A stretch of DNA of 15,911 bases. Origin: Candidatus Omnitrophota bacterium. Lineage in GTDB: Bacteria > Ratteibacteria > UBA8468 > MWAK01. This document shows, in pieces, positions 1-6,495 of this stretch (positions are counted from its first letter, which is position 1; every line of letters starts with the position of its first letter). Position numbers and translations under genes: made by a program. The stretch covers positions 1 to 15,911 of the forward strand of contig JAHJUB010000085.1 of NCBI GenBank assembly GCA_018829455.1, in the 5' to 3' direction. Under the pieces are notes generated by a model. The model had not been told where the DNA came from and did not search any database. It worked only from the letters and a program-made list of their open reading frames with translations.

Positions 1-149
1 CCAGACTCCTTTTCCAACCGGACGCTTGCCAATCCCCGGCGAGGATTGGCTTCACTTGACGCTCGTCGGCGCTCTTTTCGTGCCTCACGGCACGGAAACC
101 CCTGCCCGCTTCCTCCTCACGAACACCGGTTGGAAAAGCGAGTCCTGGC
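1..149 (-). repeat. Structured palindromic element E1
   Basis: Imperfect outer inverted repeat: bases 1-21 pair with 127-149 (CTTTTCCAACCGG-type arms). Inside are two perfect hairpins: 79-94 (CGTGCC/GGCACG, loop TCAC) and 28-50 (8-bp stem, loop CCGGCGA). Read on the minus strand, the order is outer arm, a GCGGGCAGG segment, hairpin 1, GAGCGCCGACGA, hairpin 2, AAGCGTCC, outer arm. The same order and nearly the same spacing occur in element E2 at 1968-2116. The element may continue left of the window edge. Whether it works as DNA or RNA is unknown. Confidence 0.7.
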
Positions 150-160
150 GGTGCGGATAG
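110..160 (+). repeat. Direct repeat DR, left copy
   Basis: About 50 bp that recur imperfectly, in the same orientation, at 1909-1957. Shared blocks are TTCCTCCT, ACACCGG, TGGAAAA and TGCGGATAG. The first part overlaps the right arm of element E1, while GGTGCGGATAG lies just outside it. With the right copy it brackets the two AT-rich minus-strand genes. Confidence 0.6.
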
Positions 161-249
161 AAATAGAAAGGAAAAGGGGGTTAAAAGTTGCAACGGTTGG
201 ATAGGGAGATATTGAAACCACATGGTGGAGTGAAAAATCACGCCTTATG

Positions 250-945
250 TTATATTTTGCTGTTTTTAAAATATGCGACTAACCCCTCTTCAAAAAAATT
301 CATCAAATCTGTAATAGACAATTTGCATATGACAATTTTGTTCCTTTTCCCACTAATTGTTGTAATTCCCGACATGTTTAAAATCAACTCTGCTTTGTGA
401 ATAAACATAGATCGCAACTCGTATAGGTATCTTGATAAATTTTCTATTGTGGGGTCGGTATGTTCAATCTCCAATCTTTGTATCAGCGTTTTCTGTGCGG
501 AAGAACTTAGGAATTTAAAAAAACCAATAAACTGTTGGATGGATCCGAATTCTTCTTTGTATTTTCTATACCAACATTCCAATTCATTTCTATTTTTAAT
601 TGGAAACTTGATATTGGATTTCCGGCTGATCAGAAATGAATAAAAATCTCTGTATTTTTGGTTTCGCAATGACTCGATTAGCGAGGAAATCGCAATGTAT
701 TTATAAGTATCAGTAAGATAATCTATCTTTCTATTTGAATTAGGAATATCGACAAACCAATCCCCTTGTTTAACTAAGAAAAGGTAGAAAGAAGCAGTTT
801 TCAGAAATAGATTCTTTTGTTCAGTTCCTTTGATTGATGTGAAAAAGGAGACGAATTCCTTCTTTGATCTGAATTGACCCTTTAGTGCAAGATAAGAGAA
901 TTCCAGAAATTCCTTTTCGGATTCTAAATATCTCAACTCTTTCAT
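250..945 (-). CDS. Hypothetical protein with a HEPN-type Rx4H motif
   Basis: A 231-residue protein of no family I recognise with certainty. Near the C-terminus, after a helical stretch, it carries YELRSMFIHKAEL, which fits the Rx4-6H motif (R178, H183) of HEPN domains, many of which are metal-independent RNases. The preceding part is rich in Phe, Lys, Ile and Ser with predicted helical character and no signal peptide or membrane segment, so it is probably cytosolic. The gene is visibly more AT-rich than the operons to its right and lies between repeats, suggesting recent acquisition. The start at 945 is the only good ATG; the upstream GAAGAAG is a weak ribosome site. HEPN proteins occur in toxin-antitoxin, abortive infection and CRISPR-associated contexts, but no partner gene is present here, so a defence role is only a possibility. 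Confidence 0.65.
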   Translation of the reverse strand: MKELRYLESEKEFLEFSYLALKGQFRSKKEFVSFFTSIKGTEQKNLFLKTASFYLFLVKQGDWFVDIPNSNRKIDYLTDTYKYIAISSLIESLRNQKYRDFYSFLISRKSNIKFPIKNRNELECWYRKYKEEFGSIQQFIGFFKFLSSSAQKTLIQRLEIEHTDPTIENLSRYLYELRSMFIHKAELILNMSGITTISGKRNKIVICKLSITDLMNFFEEGLVAYFKNSKI

Positions 946-1060
946 TTTGGCACTTCTTCAGTTCTGTTTTACCGTATTGGGCGGGCTCTTGAAAACGATC
1001 TCATGGGGGTGAAATAGATTTCATGGGTGGCTACATTGCCGGAAGATGCAACCAACAGAA

Positions 1061-1669
1061 TTATTTAGTTAAAAAATCCTTTTTCATTTTTTGTACAATT
1101 CTCTTAATACACAGACGAGCCGCTTCTTGAGGTGTATTTACGCTCCACCCAGACATTTCCCAGCCACCTTTGTAACCATAATCAGCGGACCAGAGACGTT
1201 TACCCTCAATATTTTTAATTACTACAATCATGGTGCTATTTTGCCACGTAAAAGTCCCTCCAGAGGTTATACCAGTACCCGTTGAAGAAGTCGTAACGTT
1301 TGCACCAGTATAACCACTACCCGTATACCATCCATTTCCGTAACCAGTTGTTGTAGTAAAAGCAGCGGTAGAACCAACAAAAGAGCTATCACTTGAACTT
1401 GCAAACGTTATTTCTATACTACCCATAGGCTGTCCTTTTTTCTCGATAGGTAGAATATTTGCAAGTTCTTGATATGCAAATTCATAAACTAATTTATCCA
1501 TAGATTCATTTCCTGTCTGAACCATTATCTGGTAATTCTGAATACTCTTGACTTCCTGAACAACCTCCGGAGTATAGTATGTTTGCATTGTTGAACAACC
1601 CGCCAATATTACAACGAAAGCCGAAATTAAACTTTTAATCATTCCTGAAAACTTGCGATTGGTTTTCAT
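1061..1669 (-). CDS. Putative lipoprotein of unknown function
   Basis: A 202-residue protein starting at ATG 1669, chosen because AAGGAT lies seven bases upstream; an in-frame ATG at 1702 has no such site. The N-terminus is a lipoprotein signal peptide: basic MKTNRK, a hydrophobic stretch, then the lipobox LAGC with Cys25 as the lipidated residue, so the mature protein of about 178 residues should be anchored to a membrane. The middle (about residues 90-135) is a low-complexity Gly/Ser/Thr tract, followed by a region with Trp and Tyr (WQNST, LWSADYGYKGGWEMSGW). The general pattern resembles small DUF4136-like lipoproteins, but I cannot confirm this. The gene is AT-rich like its neighbour at 250-945 and shares its strand, with a 115-bp gap between them that shows no clear promoter or terminator. 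Confidence 0.72.
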   Translation of the reverse strand: MKTNRKFSGMIKSLISAFVVILAGCSTMQTYYTPEVVQEVKSIQNYQIMVQTGNESMDKLVYEFAYQELANILPIEKKGQPMGSIEITFASSSDSSFVGSTAAFTTTTGYGNGWYTGSGYTGANVTTSSTGTGITSGGTFTWQNSTMIVVIKNIEGKRLWSADYGYKGGWEMSGWSVNTPQEAARLCIKRIVQKMKKDFLTK

Positions 1670-1820
1670 TTTTATCCTTGTTTGATAATTAAAAATACTC
1701 ACATAATAAACCCTGATGCCACTGACAAACTGGTTAATCTACCCAAATCTTACCACCCTGTCAGAATACGGTCAAGAGAACAATCGCCGAAAAATAAATT
1801 AGCGCATCTTCGATACGCCC

Positions 1821-1905
1821 TTGTAGGGGTCGGATTTACTGTGTCCGCCATAGCTTTAGCGAAGGCGGAGCCGACCCGCGGGCGCGATGAATCGCGCCCC
1901 TACAG
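1821..1905. repeat. Branched palindrome, TGTAGGGG family
   Basis: Nested inverted repeats. The outer arms TTGTAGGGG and CCCCTACAG close the element. Inside, GTCGG (1829-1833) can pair with CCGAC (1871-1875) around a CCGCC/GGCGG hairpin. A second hairpin is GGGCGCGAT-GA-ATCGCGCCC, ending in the right outer arm. From memory, GTAGGGGCGCGAT-type palindromes are widespread dispersed repeats in bacterial genomes; I could not check this. They carry no genes. Confidence 0.7.
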
Positions 1906-1908
1906 TTT

Positions 1909-1957
1909 TTCCTCCTTGCGACACCGGCTGGAAAATGAATCTAGCGGGTGCGGATAG
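1909..1957 (+). repeat. Direct repeat DR, right copy
   Basis: Matches 110-160 with a few substitutions and small gaps. The left copy forms the arm of a complete palindrome (E1), but no matching left arm is found upstream of this copy, so it looks like a fragment of an E1-type element. It abuts the palindrome at 1821-1905 and lies ten bases before element E2. Confidence 0.6.
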
Positions 1958-1967
1958 TACTCTACTT

Positions 1968-2116
1968 CTGTTCAGACAGTTCTTTCAACGGGCGGCGTGC
2001 GGAGCAAGGCGCGGGCACGGTGTCCACCGCAGGTGGACGAGCGACGAAACTCCGTGGAGTGCAGATTTCCACGCCGGGAAAATCAAGCGTCCCGTTGAAA
2101 GAAGCTGTCTGAACAG
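1968..2116 (+). repeat. Structured palindromic element E2
   Basis: Outer arms CTGTTCAGACAG-TTCTTTCAACGGG (1968-1992) and CCCGTTGAAAGAAG-CTGTCTGAACAG (2091-2116) form a nearly perfect stem of about 25 bp. Inside are hairpin 1 at 2022-2038 (GTCCACC/GGTGGAC), a possible small stem at 2049-2060 (ACTCC/GGAGT), and hairpin 2 at 2064-2084 (GATTTCC/GGAAAATC with one bulge, loop ACGCCG), followed by AAGCGTCC. Total length is 149 bp, the same as E1. No open reading frame of interest lies within it. Confidence 0.72.
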
Positions 2117-2183
2117 AGAGGTTTTCTTATATCGGAGTTTTAGGCTATTTGGTTAAAAATTGAAAAACCGGAATCACGTGAGG

Positions 2184-2408
2184 CTAACCCCGGAACACAG
2201 GAAGAAGCAGCGGTTCCCGGATAACATTTTGACCAACCAAACTCTCTTCGGCAAGTTTTCGATTTGCCTCAAGCACTAAATCCACTGCTTCAATCAGGTT
2301 ACATTTGGCTTCTTTTAAAGTTTTTCCCTGGGTATTAGCACCAGGAAGTTCCTCAACAAACGCAACGTATCCTTTTGGAAACTTTTGATAAACCGCTGTT
2401 AGTCTCAT
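2184..2408 (-). CDS. hicB: HicB-like antitoxin, apparently without HicA
   Basis: A 74-residue protein. The start at ATG 2408 is set by GGGAGGAGC about seven bases upstream; an in-frame ATG at 2504 lies upstream of a strong -10 box and is unlikely to be used. The sequence YVAFVEELPGANTQGKTLKEAKCNLIEA (residues about 14-41, quoted in parts: YVAFVEELPG, ANTQGKT) is the hallmark of the HicB-like (UPF0150) fold, a partial RNase-H-like domain that normally neutralises the HicA mRNA interferase. The C-terminus keeps the family's LVLEANR and VIREPL segments. No HicA-type small double-stranded-RNA-binding-like protein is found on either side: downstream is element E2 and upstream is the nusA promoter. 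Solitary HicB-like genes are known, so it may be an orphan regulator or the remnant of a pair. Confidence 0.8.
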   Translation of the reverse strand: MRLTAVYQKFPKGYVAFVEELPGANTQGKTLKEAKCNLIEAVDLVLEANRKLAEESLVGQNVIREPLLLPVFRG

Positions 2409-2463
2409 CCGCTCCTCCCGAAATGTGGATGTAACCCAAGTTCGACTTTTTCCGTTCTTTTCT

Positions 2464-2472
2464 ATTATACCA
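2464..2472 (-). promoter_or_regulatory. Extended -10 promoter for the hicB-like gene
   Basis: Minus strand reads TGG-TATAAT, a perfect extended -10 (TGnTATAAT). No good -35 box is seen at 16-18 bp, which is usual for extended -10 promoters. A start near 2457 would give a leader of about 50 nt ending in the strong ribosome site before ATG 2408. Confidence 0.55.
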
Positions 2473-2508
2473 CAATATTCCCCACAATCTGTTTTGACCA
2501 TCACCCGC

Positions 2509-2538
2509 TTGTCAGCAGAGGTGTGTAAATGTTATAAT
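2509..2538 (+). promoter_or_regulatory. Promoter of the nusA operon
   Basis: TTGTCA at 2509-2514, an 18-bp spacer, and TATAAT at 2533-2538 preceded by TGT (extended -10). A start near 2545 gives a leader of about 57 nt before nusA. It is divergent from the hicB-like promoter, about 40 bp away, so HicB autoregulation could touch both; that link is inference. Confidence 0.65.
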
Positions 2539-2601
2539 GTTTAATCTAAAAGACAGGGCAAGAAAATAACTATCGGGAGAAATCGGAAGGAGACTCTAAC
2601 G

Positions 2602-3750
2602 ATGCAACTGGATAAAGAATTAACCACCATCCTGGAATACCTGGAACGTGAACGCGGTCTGGACCGGCAAACGGTTCTGGCGGCGATTGAGGGTGGTCTT
2701 CTTTCCGTTTACCGGAAAAAGATGAAGATGGAAACGGGGACCGAACTCCACATTGACCCCCAAACCACCGAGGTGTACATCGTAGACGCAGCCGGCAATC
2801 GGATTCCGGCGCCGGCGCTCCCGTCAGGCCGGATTGCCGCCGCCAGTGCCCGGCAGATGATTATGCAAAAAATCCGCGAGGCGGAAAAAGCCCAATTATT
2901 TGAAGAATACAAAAGCAAAGAAGGCGCGATTGTTTCCGGTCTGGTCGACCATTACGAAAAAGGCAGTTTGATTGTCAATCTGGGCCGGATTGAGGGCTTA
3001 TTTCCCGCCTCGGAATTAACCCGGGCCGAACGACACCGCCGGCCGGGAGGCGCCATAAAAGGCGTGATTATAGAAGTTGCCAGGGAGCCCCAGGGTTTAA
3101 AAATTATTCTTTCCTCTTTACACCCGTCTCTAATCGCGGAATTATTCACCCAGGAAATACCGGAAATCAGGGATGGGCTGGTGGAAATCAAAAAGATTGC
3201 CCGGGTAGCCGGGGAAGCCACCAAAGTGGCGGTCAGTTCCAATGACAGCCGAATTGACCCGGTGGGAACCTGCATCGGTATCCGCGGCACCAGAATCCGG
3301 GCCATCATGAAAGAGGTGGACGGGGAACGAGTCGACGTTATCCGCTGGCGGGAAGACCCGGCGGAAATGATTGCGGCCACCCTTTCTCCGGCCAAGGTTT
3401 TGAAAGTTGAAGTCTTCCCGGAACGAAGAGCCAGCCGGGTGATTGTGGCCGACGACCAACTGGCTATCGCCATCGGCAAGAAGGGCATTAACGTCAAACT
3501 GGCTTCCCGGATGTCCGGGGTTACGGTTGACATCAAGAGCGAAAGTGAATTAAAATCTGAAGAGTTGCCGGCATCTGCTACGTTGCCGGGCGTGGACGAA
3601 ATTCTGGCCAAAAAGTTAAAGGAAGCCGGATTCGTTTCGTTAAACGACATCGCTTCCGCCCGAGCGGAAGACCTGGCCCAGGTTGAAGGCATTGACCCCG
3701 ATAAAGCCAAAGAACTGATCGAAAGCGCATGTCTTGCCATTGTCCCGTAA
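2602..3750 (+). CDS. nusA: Transcription termination/antitermination factor NusA
   Basis: NusA binds RNA polymerase and nascent RNA and modulates pausing, termination and antitermination. The 382-residue protein shows the full set of domains: an N-terminal polymerase-binding region (residues 1-105), an S1 domain (about 107-172), KH1 with GIRG (226-229) in the typical DPVGTCIGIRGTRI context, KH2 with GKKG (292-295, usually GKGG), and one C-terminal helix-hairpin-helix module (about 328-375). It lacks the duplicated acidic repeats of the E. coli protein, as in many other phyla. AAGGAG at 2587-2592, nine bases before ATG 2602, fixes the start. It heads a long operon and overlaps the next gene by 17 bases. 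rimP, often found just upstream, is absent; the divergent hicB-like gene is there instead. Confidence 0.95.
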   Translation: MQLDKELTTILEYLERERGLDRQTVLAAIEGGLLSVYRKKMKMETGTELHIDPQTTEVYIVDAAGNRIPAPALPSGRIAAASARQMIMQKIREAEKAQLFEEYKSKEGAIVSGLVDHYEKGSLIVNLGRIEGLFPASELTRAERHRRPGGAIKGVIIEVAREPQGLKIILSSLHPSLIAELFTQEIPEIRDGLVEIKKIARVAGEATKVAVSSNDSRIDPVGTCIGIRGTRIRAIMKEVDGERVDVIRWREDPAEMIAATLSPAKVLKVEVFPERRASRVIVADDQLAIAIGKKGINVKLASRMSGVTVDIKSESELKSEELPASATLPGVDEILAKKLKEAGFVSLNDIASARAEDLAQVEGIDPDKAKELIESACLAIVP

Positions 3751-5308
3751 AAACAAGCAGACAGCATACGGTAGACGAGCATACAGGGATATGAAAAATA
3801 AAAACGTCCGGTCCCGTCCCCCGATTGTCACGTTGATGGGTCACGTTGACCACGGCAAAACCTCGCTCCTTGACGCCATTAGAAAAAGCAACGTCGCCGC
3901 CGGGGAACACGGTCAGATTACTCAGCACATCGGCGCCTATACCGTTGAAATTAATGGCAAAAAGATTACCTTTCTGGATACGCCCGGTCACGAGGCGTTT
4001 ACGGCGATGCGGGCGCGAGGTGCGCAGGTCACCGACATCGTTATCCTGGTAGTCGCCGTTAATGAAGGCCTAATGCCGCAGACAATTGAAGCAATCGACC
4101 ACTGCCGGGCGGCCCAGGTACCGATCATCGTGGCTCTAAGCAAGGTTGACAAAGGCAACGAAAACGCCCACCGCGTAAAAGCCCAACTCGCCCAGCACGA
4201 ACTCCTGTCTGAGGATCTGGGCGGTCAAACCCTTTTTGTGGAAACGGCTGCGCTCAAGGGAATCGGAGTTGACAAACTGCTGGAAGCGATTATTTTACAG
4301 GCAGAGCTACTTGAATTAAAAGCCGATTACAGCGTACCGGCCGAAGGAGTGGTAATTGAAACAAAAATGGAACGCGGTACCGGTCCAAACACCACTCTCA
4401 TTATTTTAAACGGTATCCTGAAAGTTCGCCAGGCGTTTTGGACGGGCAATACGGACGGAAAAGTACGGGCCATCTTTAACGACCAGGGAAAACCCATCCC
4501 TGAAGTTACGCCGGGCATGGCAGCCCGAGTGGTAGGAGCCGTGGGACTACCTTTGGTTGGCGCCAAATTCCAGGTCGTTTCTTCCGAAAAAGAAGCCCGG
4601 GAACTATCAAAAAACAGTGAAATCCAGACTTTAACAGCGCCGGCTTCTCAGATCACGCTGGAGGAATTTTACCAGCGTCTGCAGGAATCAACAATAAAAG
4701 AACTGAACGTCATTTTGAAAGCGGATGTATCCGGTTCCGTTGAAGCCATAATTGAAAGTCTTGGAAAAATGGCCGGCGCGGAAGTGAAGATAAAAATGAT
4801 TCATTTCGGAGTGGGTCCGGTTTTGGAATCAGACGTTCTCCTGGCCAAGGCATCCACCGGCATCGTCCTGGGTTTCAACGTTGGAATTGAACCGGCCGCG
4901 AAGGTGGCGGCCCACCACGAAAAAGTTCAGGTCAGATCTTACAAGGTCATTTACGACCTTCTGGATGACATGCGTAAAGCGCTGTCAGGACTGCTCACTC
5001 CGGAAATCAAGGAAACGATTTTGGGAAAAGCGCTGGTGAAAGAGGTTTTCAATCTTTCCAACGGCCAGATTGTTGCGGGTTGCAGCATCGCCGAAGGAAA
5101 AATTACCAGGGGAAACAAATCCCGCCTATACCGGGGTGAAAATTTAATCCTGGAAAGCAATATTACTTCATTGCGGCGTTTTAAGGAAAATGTGCGCGAG
5201 GTCCTGGCCGGTTATGAATGCGGCATCTCTCTGGGAGGAGCAAAAGAGATTCAACCCGGCGATACGATCGCCACTTTTCAGCTGGAAGAGGTAAACCGCT
5301 CGCTATGA
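3734..5308 (+). CDS. infB: Translation initiation factor IF-2, short form
   Basis: IF-2 is the GTPase that places initiator tRNA on the small ribosomal subunit and promotes subunit joining. From ATG 3734 it is 524 residues; from the alternative ATG 3791 it is 505. Neither start has a good ribosome site; 3734 fits the overlapping style of the operon. The GTPase motifs start almost at once: GHVDHGKT (P-loop) and DTPGHE (G3) are intact. The G4 motif reads SKVD (4139-4150) instead of the usual NKxD. After the G domain come beta-barrel domain II, the alpha-beta-alpha domain III (LNVILKADVSGSVEAI) and a C-terminal barrel ending at the stop. Bacterial IF-2 is usually 700-900 residues; here the whole region before the G domain is missing, and nusA directly upstream leaves no room for it. 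The stop overlaps the next start by ATGA. Confidence 0.93.
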   Translation: MPLSRKNKQTAYGRRAYRDMKNKNVRSRPPIVTLMGHVDHGKTSLLDAIRKSNVAAGEHGQITQHIGAYTVEINGKKITFLDTPGHEAFTAMRARGAQVTDIVILVVAVNEGLMPQTIEAIDHCRAAQVPIIVALSKVDKGNENAHRVKAQLAQHELLSEDLGGQTLFVETAALKGIGVDKLLEAIILQAELLELKADYSVPAEGVVIETKMERGTGPNTTLIILNGILKVRQAFWTGNTDGKVRAIFNDQGKPIPEVTPGMAARVVGAVGLPLVGAKFQVVSSEKEARELSKNSEIQTLTAPASQITLEEFYQRLQESTIKELNVILKADVSGSVEAIIESLGKMAGAEVKIKMIHFGVGPVLESDVLLAKASTGIVLGFNVGIEPAAKVAAHHEKVQVRSYKVIYDLLDDMRKALSGLLTPEIKETILGKALVKEVFNLSNGQIVAGCSIAEGKITRGNKSRLYRGENLILESNITSLRRFKENVREVLAGYECGISLGGAKEIQPGDTIATFQLEEVNRSL

Positions 5309-5670
5309 ATAAAGGGTTGCCCAAGAATAAGAACTGTCTTTTTTGCCGCATCGTCAGGGGGGAAATTCCGTCCCAAAAAGTCCTGGAAAACAAAGAACTG
5401 CTCGCATTCAAGGACATCAATCCCCAAGCGCCAATCCACGTTATCATCATACCCAAAAAACACCTTGATTCTTTATCCGGCGCCGAAGAAAAAGAGATTG
5501 CTCTTCTGGGACGCATCCAGCTGGCCATACCAGAAATTGCGGAAAAACTGTTAGGAAAAAACAGCGATTACCGGGTTGTAACCAACTGCGGAGAAGAAGC
5601 CGGACAATCGGTCTTTCACTTACATTACCATTTTCTGGCCGGACGAAGATTTACCTGGCCGCCCGGATAA
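5305..5670 (+). CDS. HIT-family protein (HinT-like nucleotide hydrolase)
   Basis: A 121-residue histidine triad protein. The start is ATG 5305, which overlaps the infB stop as ATGA; earlier in-frame codons lie inside infB. Residues 11-14 form CLFC, a zinc-type pair seen in HinT/PKCI proteins, with IHVIIIPKKH at 44-53. The catalytic triad HLHYH is at 105-109, preceded by the conserved GQSVFHLH context. Family members hydrolyse purine nucleoside phosphoramidates and aminoacyl-adenylates in the cytosol. In this operon, next to translation factors, a role in clearing aminoacyl-AMP by-products is conceivable but is inference. Length is normal for the family and no key residue is missing. Confidence 0.9.
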   Translation: MNKGLPKNKNCLFCRIVRGEIPSQKVLENKELLAFKDINPQAPIHVIIIPKKHLDSLSGAEEKEIALLGRIQLAIPEIAEKLLGKNSDYRVVTNCGEEAGQSVFHLHYHFLAGRRFTWPPG

Positions 5671-5676
5671 TTTCCT

Positions 5677-6495
5677 ATGATTGTAGAGATTAATAAAATA
5701 CGGATTGGCGAAAAAAATCCTTTCTGCCTCATCGCCGGTCCCTGTGTAATTGAAAACGAAAAGATAACCCTATCTATTGCGGAGAAACTCAAAAAAATCT
5801 GTGACCACCTGTCTATTCCTCTGGTCTTTAAGGCCTCTTACGATAAAGCCAACCGGACTTCCGTGCGTTCTTTTCGGGGTCCAGGCCTGAAAGAAGGCCT
5901 ACAGGTACTGGCCCGGGTAAAAGCGGAAACGGGACTTCCGGTTCTTTCGGATATTCACCAGCCCTCGGAAGCGAAACCGGCGGCCGAGGTGCTGGACGTA
6001 ATTCAGATTCCGGCTTTCCTTTGCCGGCAGACCGACCTGTTGATTGCCGCCGGACACACCAACCGGGTGGTAAACGTCAAGAAAGGGCAATTTGTGGCTC
6101 CGGAAGATACCGCCCGTTTTGTTGACAAGATAAACAGCGCCGGTAATTCCCGCGTATTACTGACTGAAAGAGGCACCTTTTTCGGCTACCACAACTTGGT
6201 CGTTGATTTCTGCGGTTTTCAGGTTATGTCCGCTTTCGCTCCGATAATCTTTGACGCTACGCATTCCGTGCAACAACCGGCCCTGGGCGAAGTAAGTGGC
6301 GGCCGCCGGGAATTCATACCCCTGCTGATACGCAGCGCCCTGGCCGCCGGATGCGCCGGACTTTTTCTGGAAGTACACCCGAAACCGGAAGAAGCGCTTT
6401 CCGACGGGCCGAACATGGTCGGACTGGACGACCTGTCTCCTTTACTGGAACAAGCGAAAGAGATAGATATAATGGTAAAAAAATGGATATTCTGA
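5677..6495 (+). CDS. kdsA: 3-deoxy-8-phosphooctulonate synthase (Kdo8P synthase)
   Basis: Condenses phosphoenolpyruvate with arabinose 5-phosphate to Kdo 8-phosphate, the committed step to the Kdo of LPS inner core. At 272 residues the length is normal. Motifs in order: AGPCVIEN (20-27), KASYDKANRTS (52-62), SDIHQP (91-96), PAFLCRQTDLL (112-122), KKGQF (135-139), DATHSVQQP (193-201). Cys23, His196, Glu232 and Asp243 line up with the metal ligands of the Aquifex enzyme, so this is the metal-dependent class; the E. coli metal-independent class has Asn at the Cys position. It begins six bases after the HIT gene with no strong ribosome site and overlaps kdsD by 13 bases. kdsD, which makes its substrate, follows directly. 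kdsC and kdsB are not in the window. Confidence 0.96.
   Translation: MIVEINKIRIGEKNPFCLIAGPCVIENEKITLSIAEKLKKICDHLSIPLVFKASYDKANRTSVRSFRGPGLKEGLQVLARVKAETGLPVLSDIHQPSEAKPAAEVLDVIQIPAFLCRQTDLLIAAGHTNRVVNVKKGQFVAPEDTARFVDKINSAGNSRVLLTERGTFFGYHNLVVDFCGFQVMSAFAPIIFDATHSVQQPALGEVSGGRREFIPLLIRSALAAGCAGLFLEVHPKPEEALSDGPNMVGLDDLSPLLEQAKEIDIMVKKWIF

Larger units (their letters stand above)
1670..2183. other. Repeat-rich non-coding gap
   Basis: No convincing gene lies here; short open frames on the plus strand (1682-1957, 1887-2156) read through palindromes and have no homology-like composition. Bases 1670-1820 show nothing I can name. From 1821 to 2116 the gap is filled by three repeat elements (1821-1905, 1909-1957, 1968-2116), each listed separately. 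Confidence 0.75.

Noticed and set aside
1..149. Outer arms with CCAAC and GTTGG recall integron attC sites (RYYYAAC/GTTRRRY), with genes between E1 and E2 as cassettes.
   Set aside because: The last base of the R' box does not fit, the outer stem is a continuous 20-25 bp instead of two short boxes with a spacer, and no integrase is present.
2030..2062. GGACGAGCGACGAAACTCC in element E2 looks partly like a hammerhead ribozyme core (GA-GA ... GAAA) with a following stem.
   Set aside because: The CUGANGA box is not matched, stem II is not formed, the expected cleavage position would be G, and E1 does not keep the GAAAC.
1682..2156. Short plus-strand open frames at 1682-1957 and 1887-2156.
   Set aside because: They translate palindromic repeats, have no ribosome sites and no protein-like composition.
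1..2183. CRISPR array.
   Set aside because: The repeats occur at most twice each, with no regular spacing or spacer-like units.
2409..2504. Longer start for the HicB-like protein at ATG 2504.
   Set aside because: It contains the -10 box, lacks a ribosome site, and HicB-like proteins begin near MRLTAVYQK.
2952..3782. Long minus-strand open frame opposite nusA (276 codons) and similar ones opposite other operon genes.
   Set aside because: These are antisense shadows of well-supported genes, caused by codon bias; none has a credible start or protein motif.
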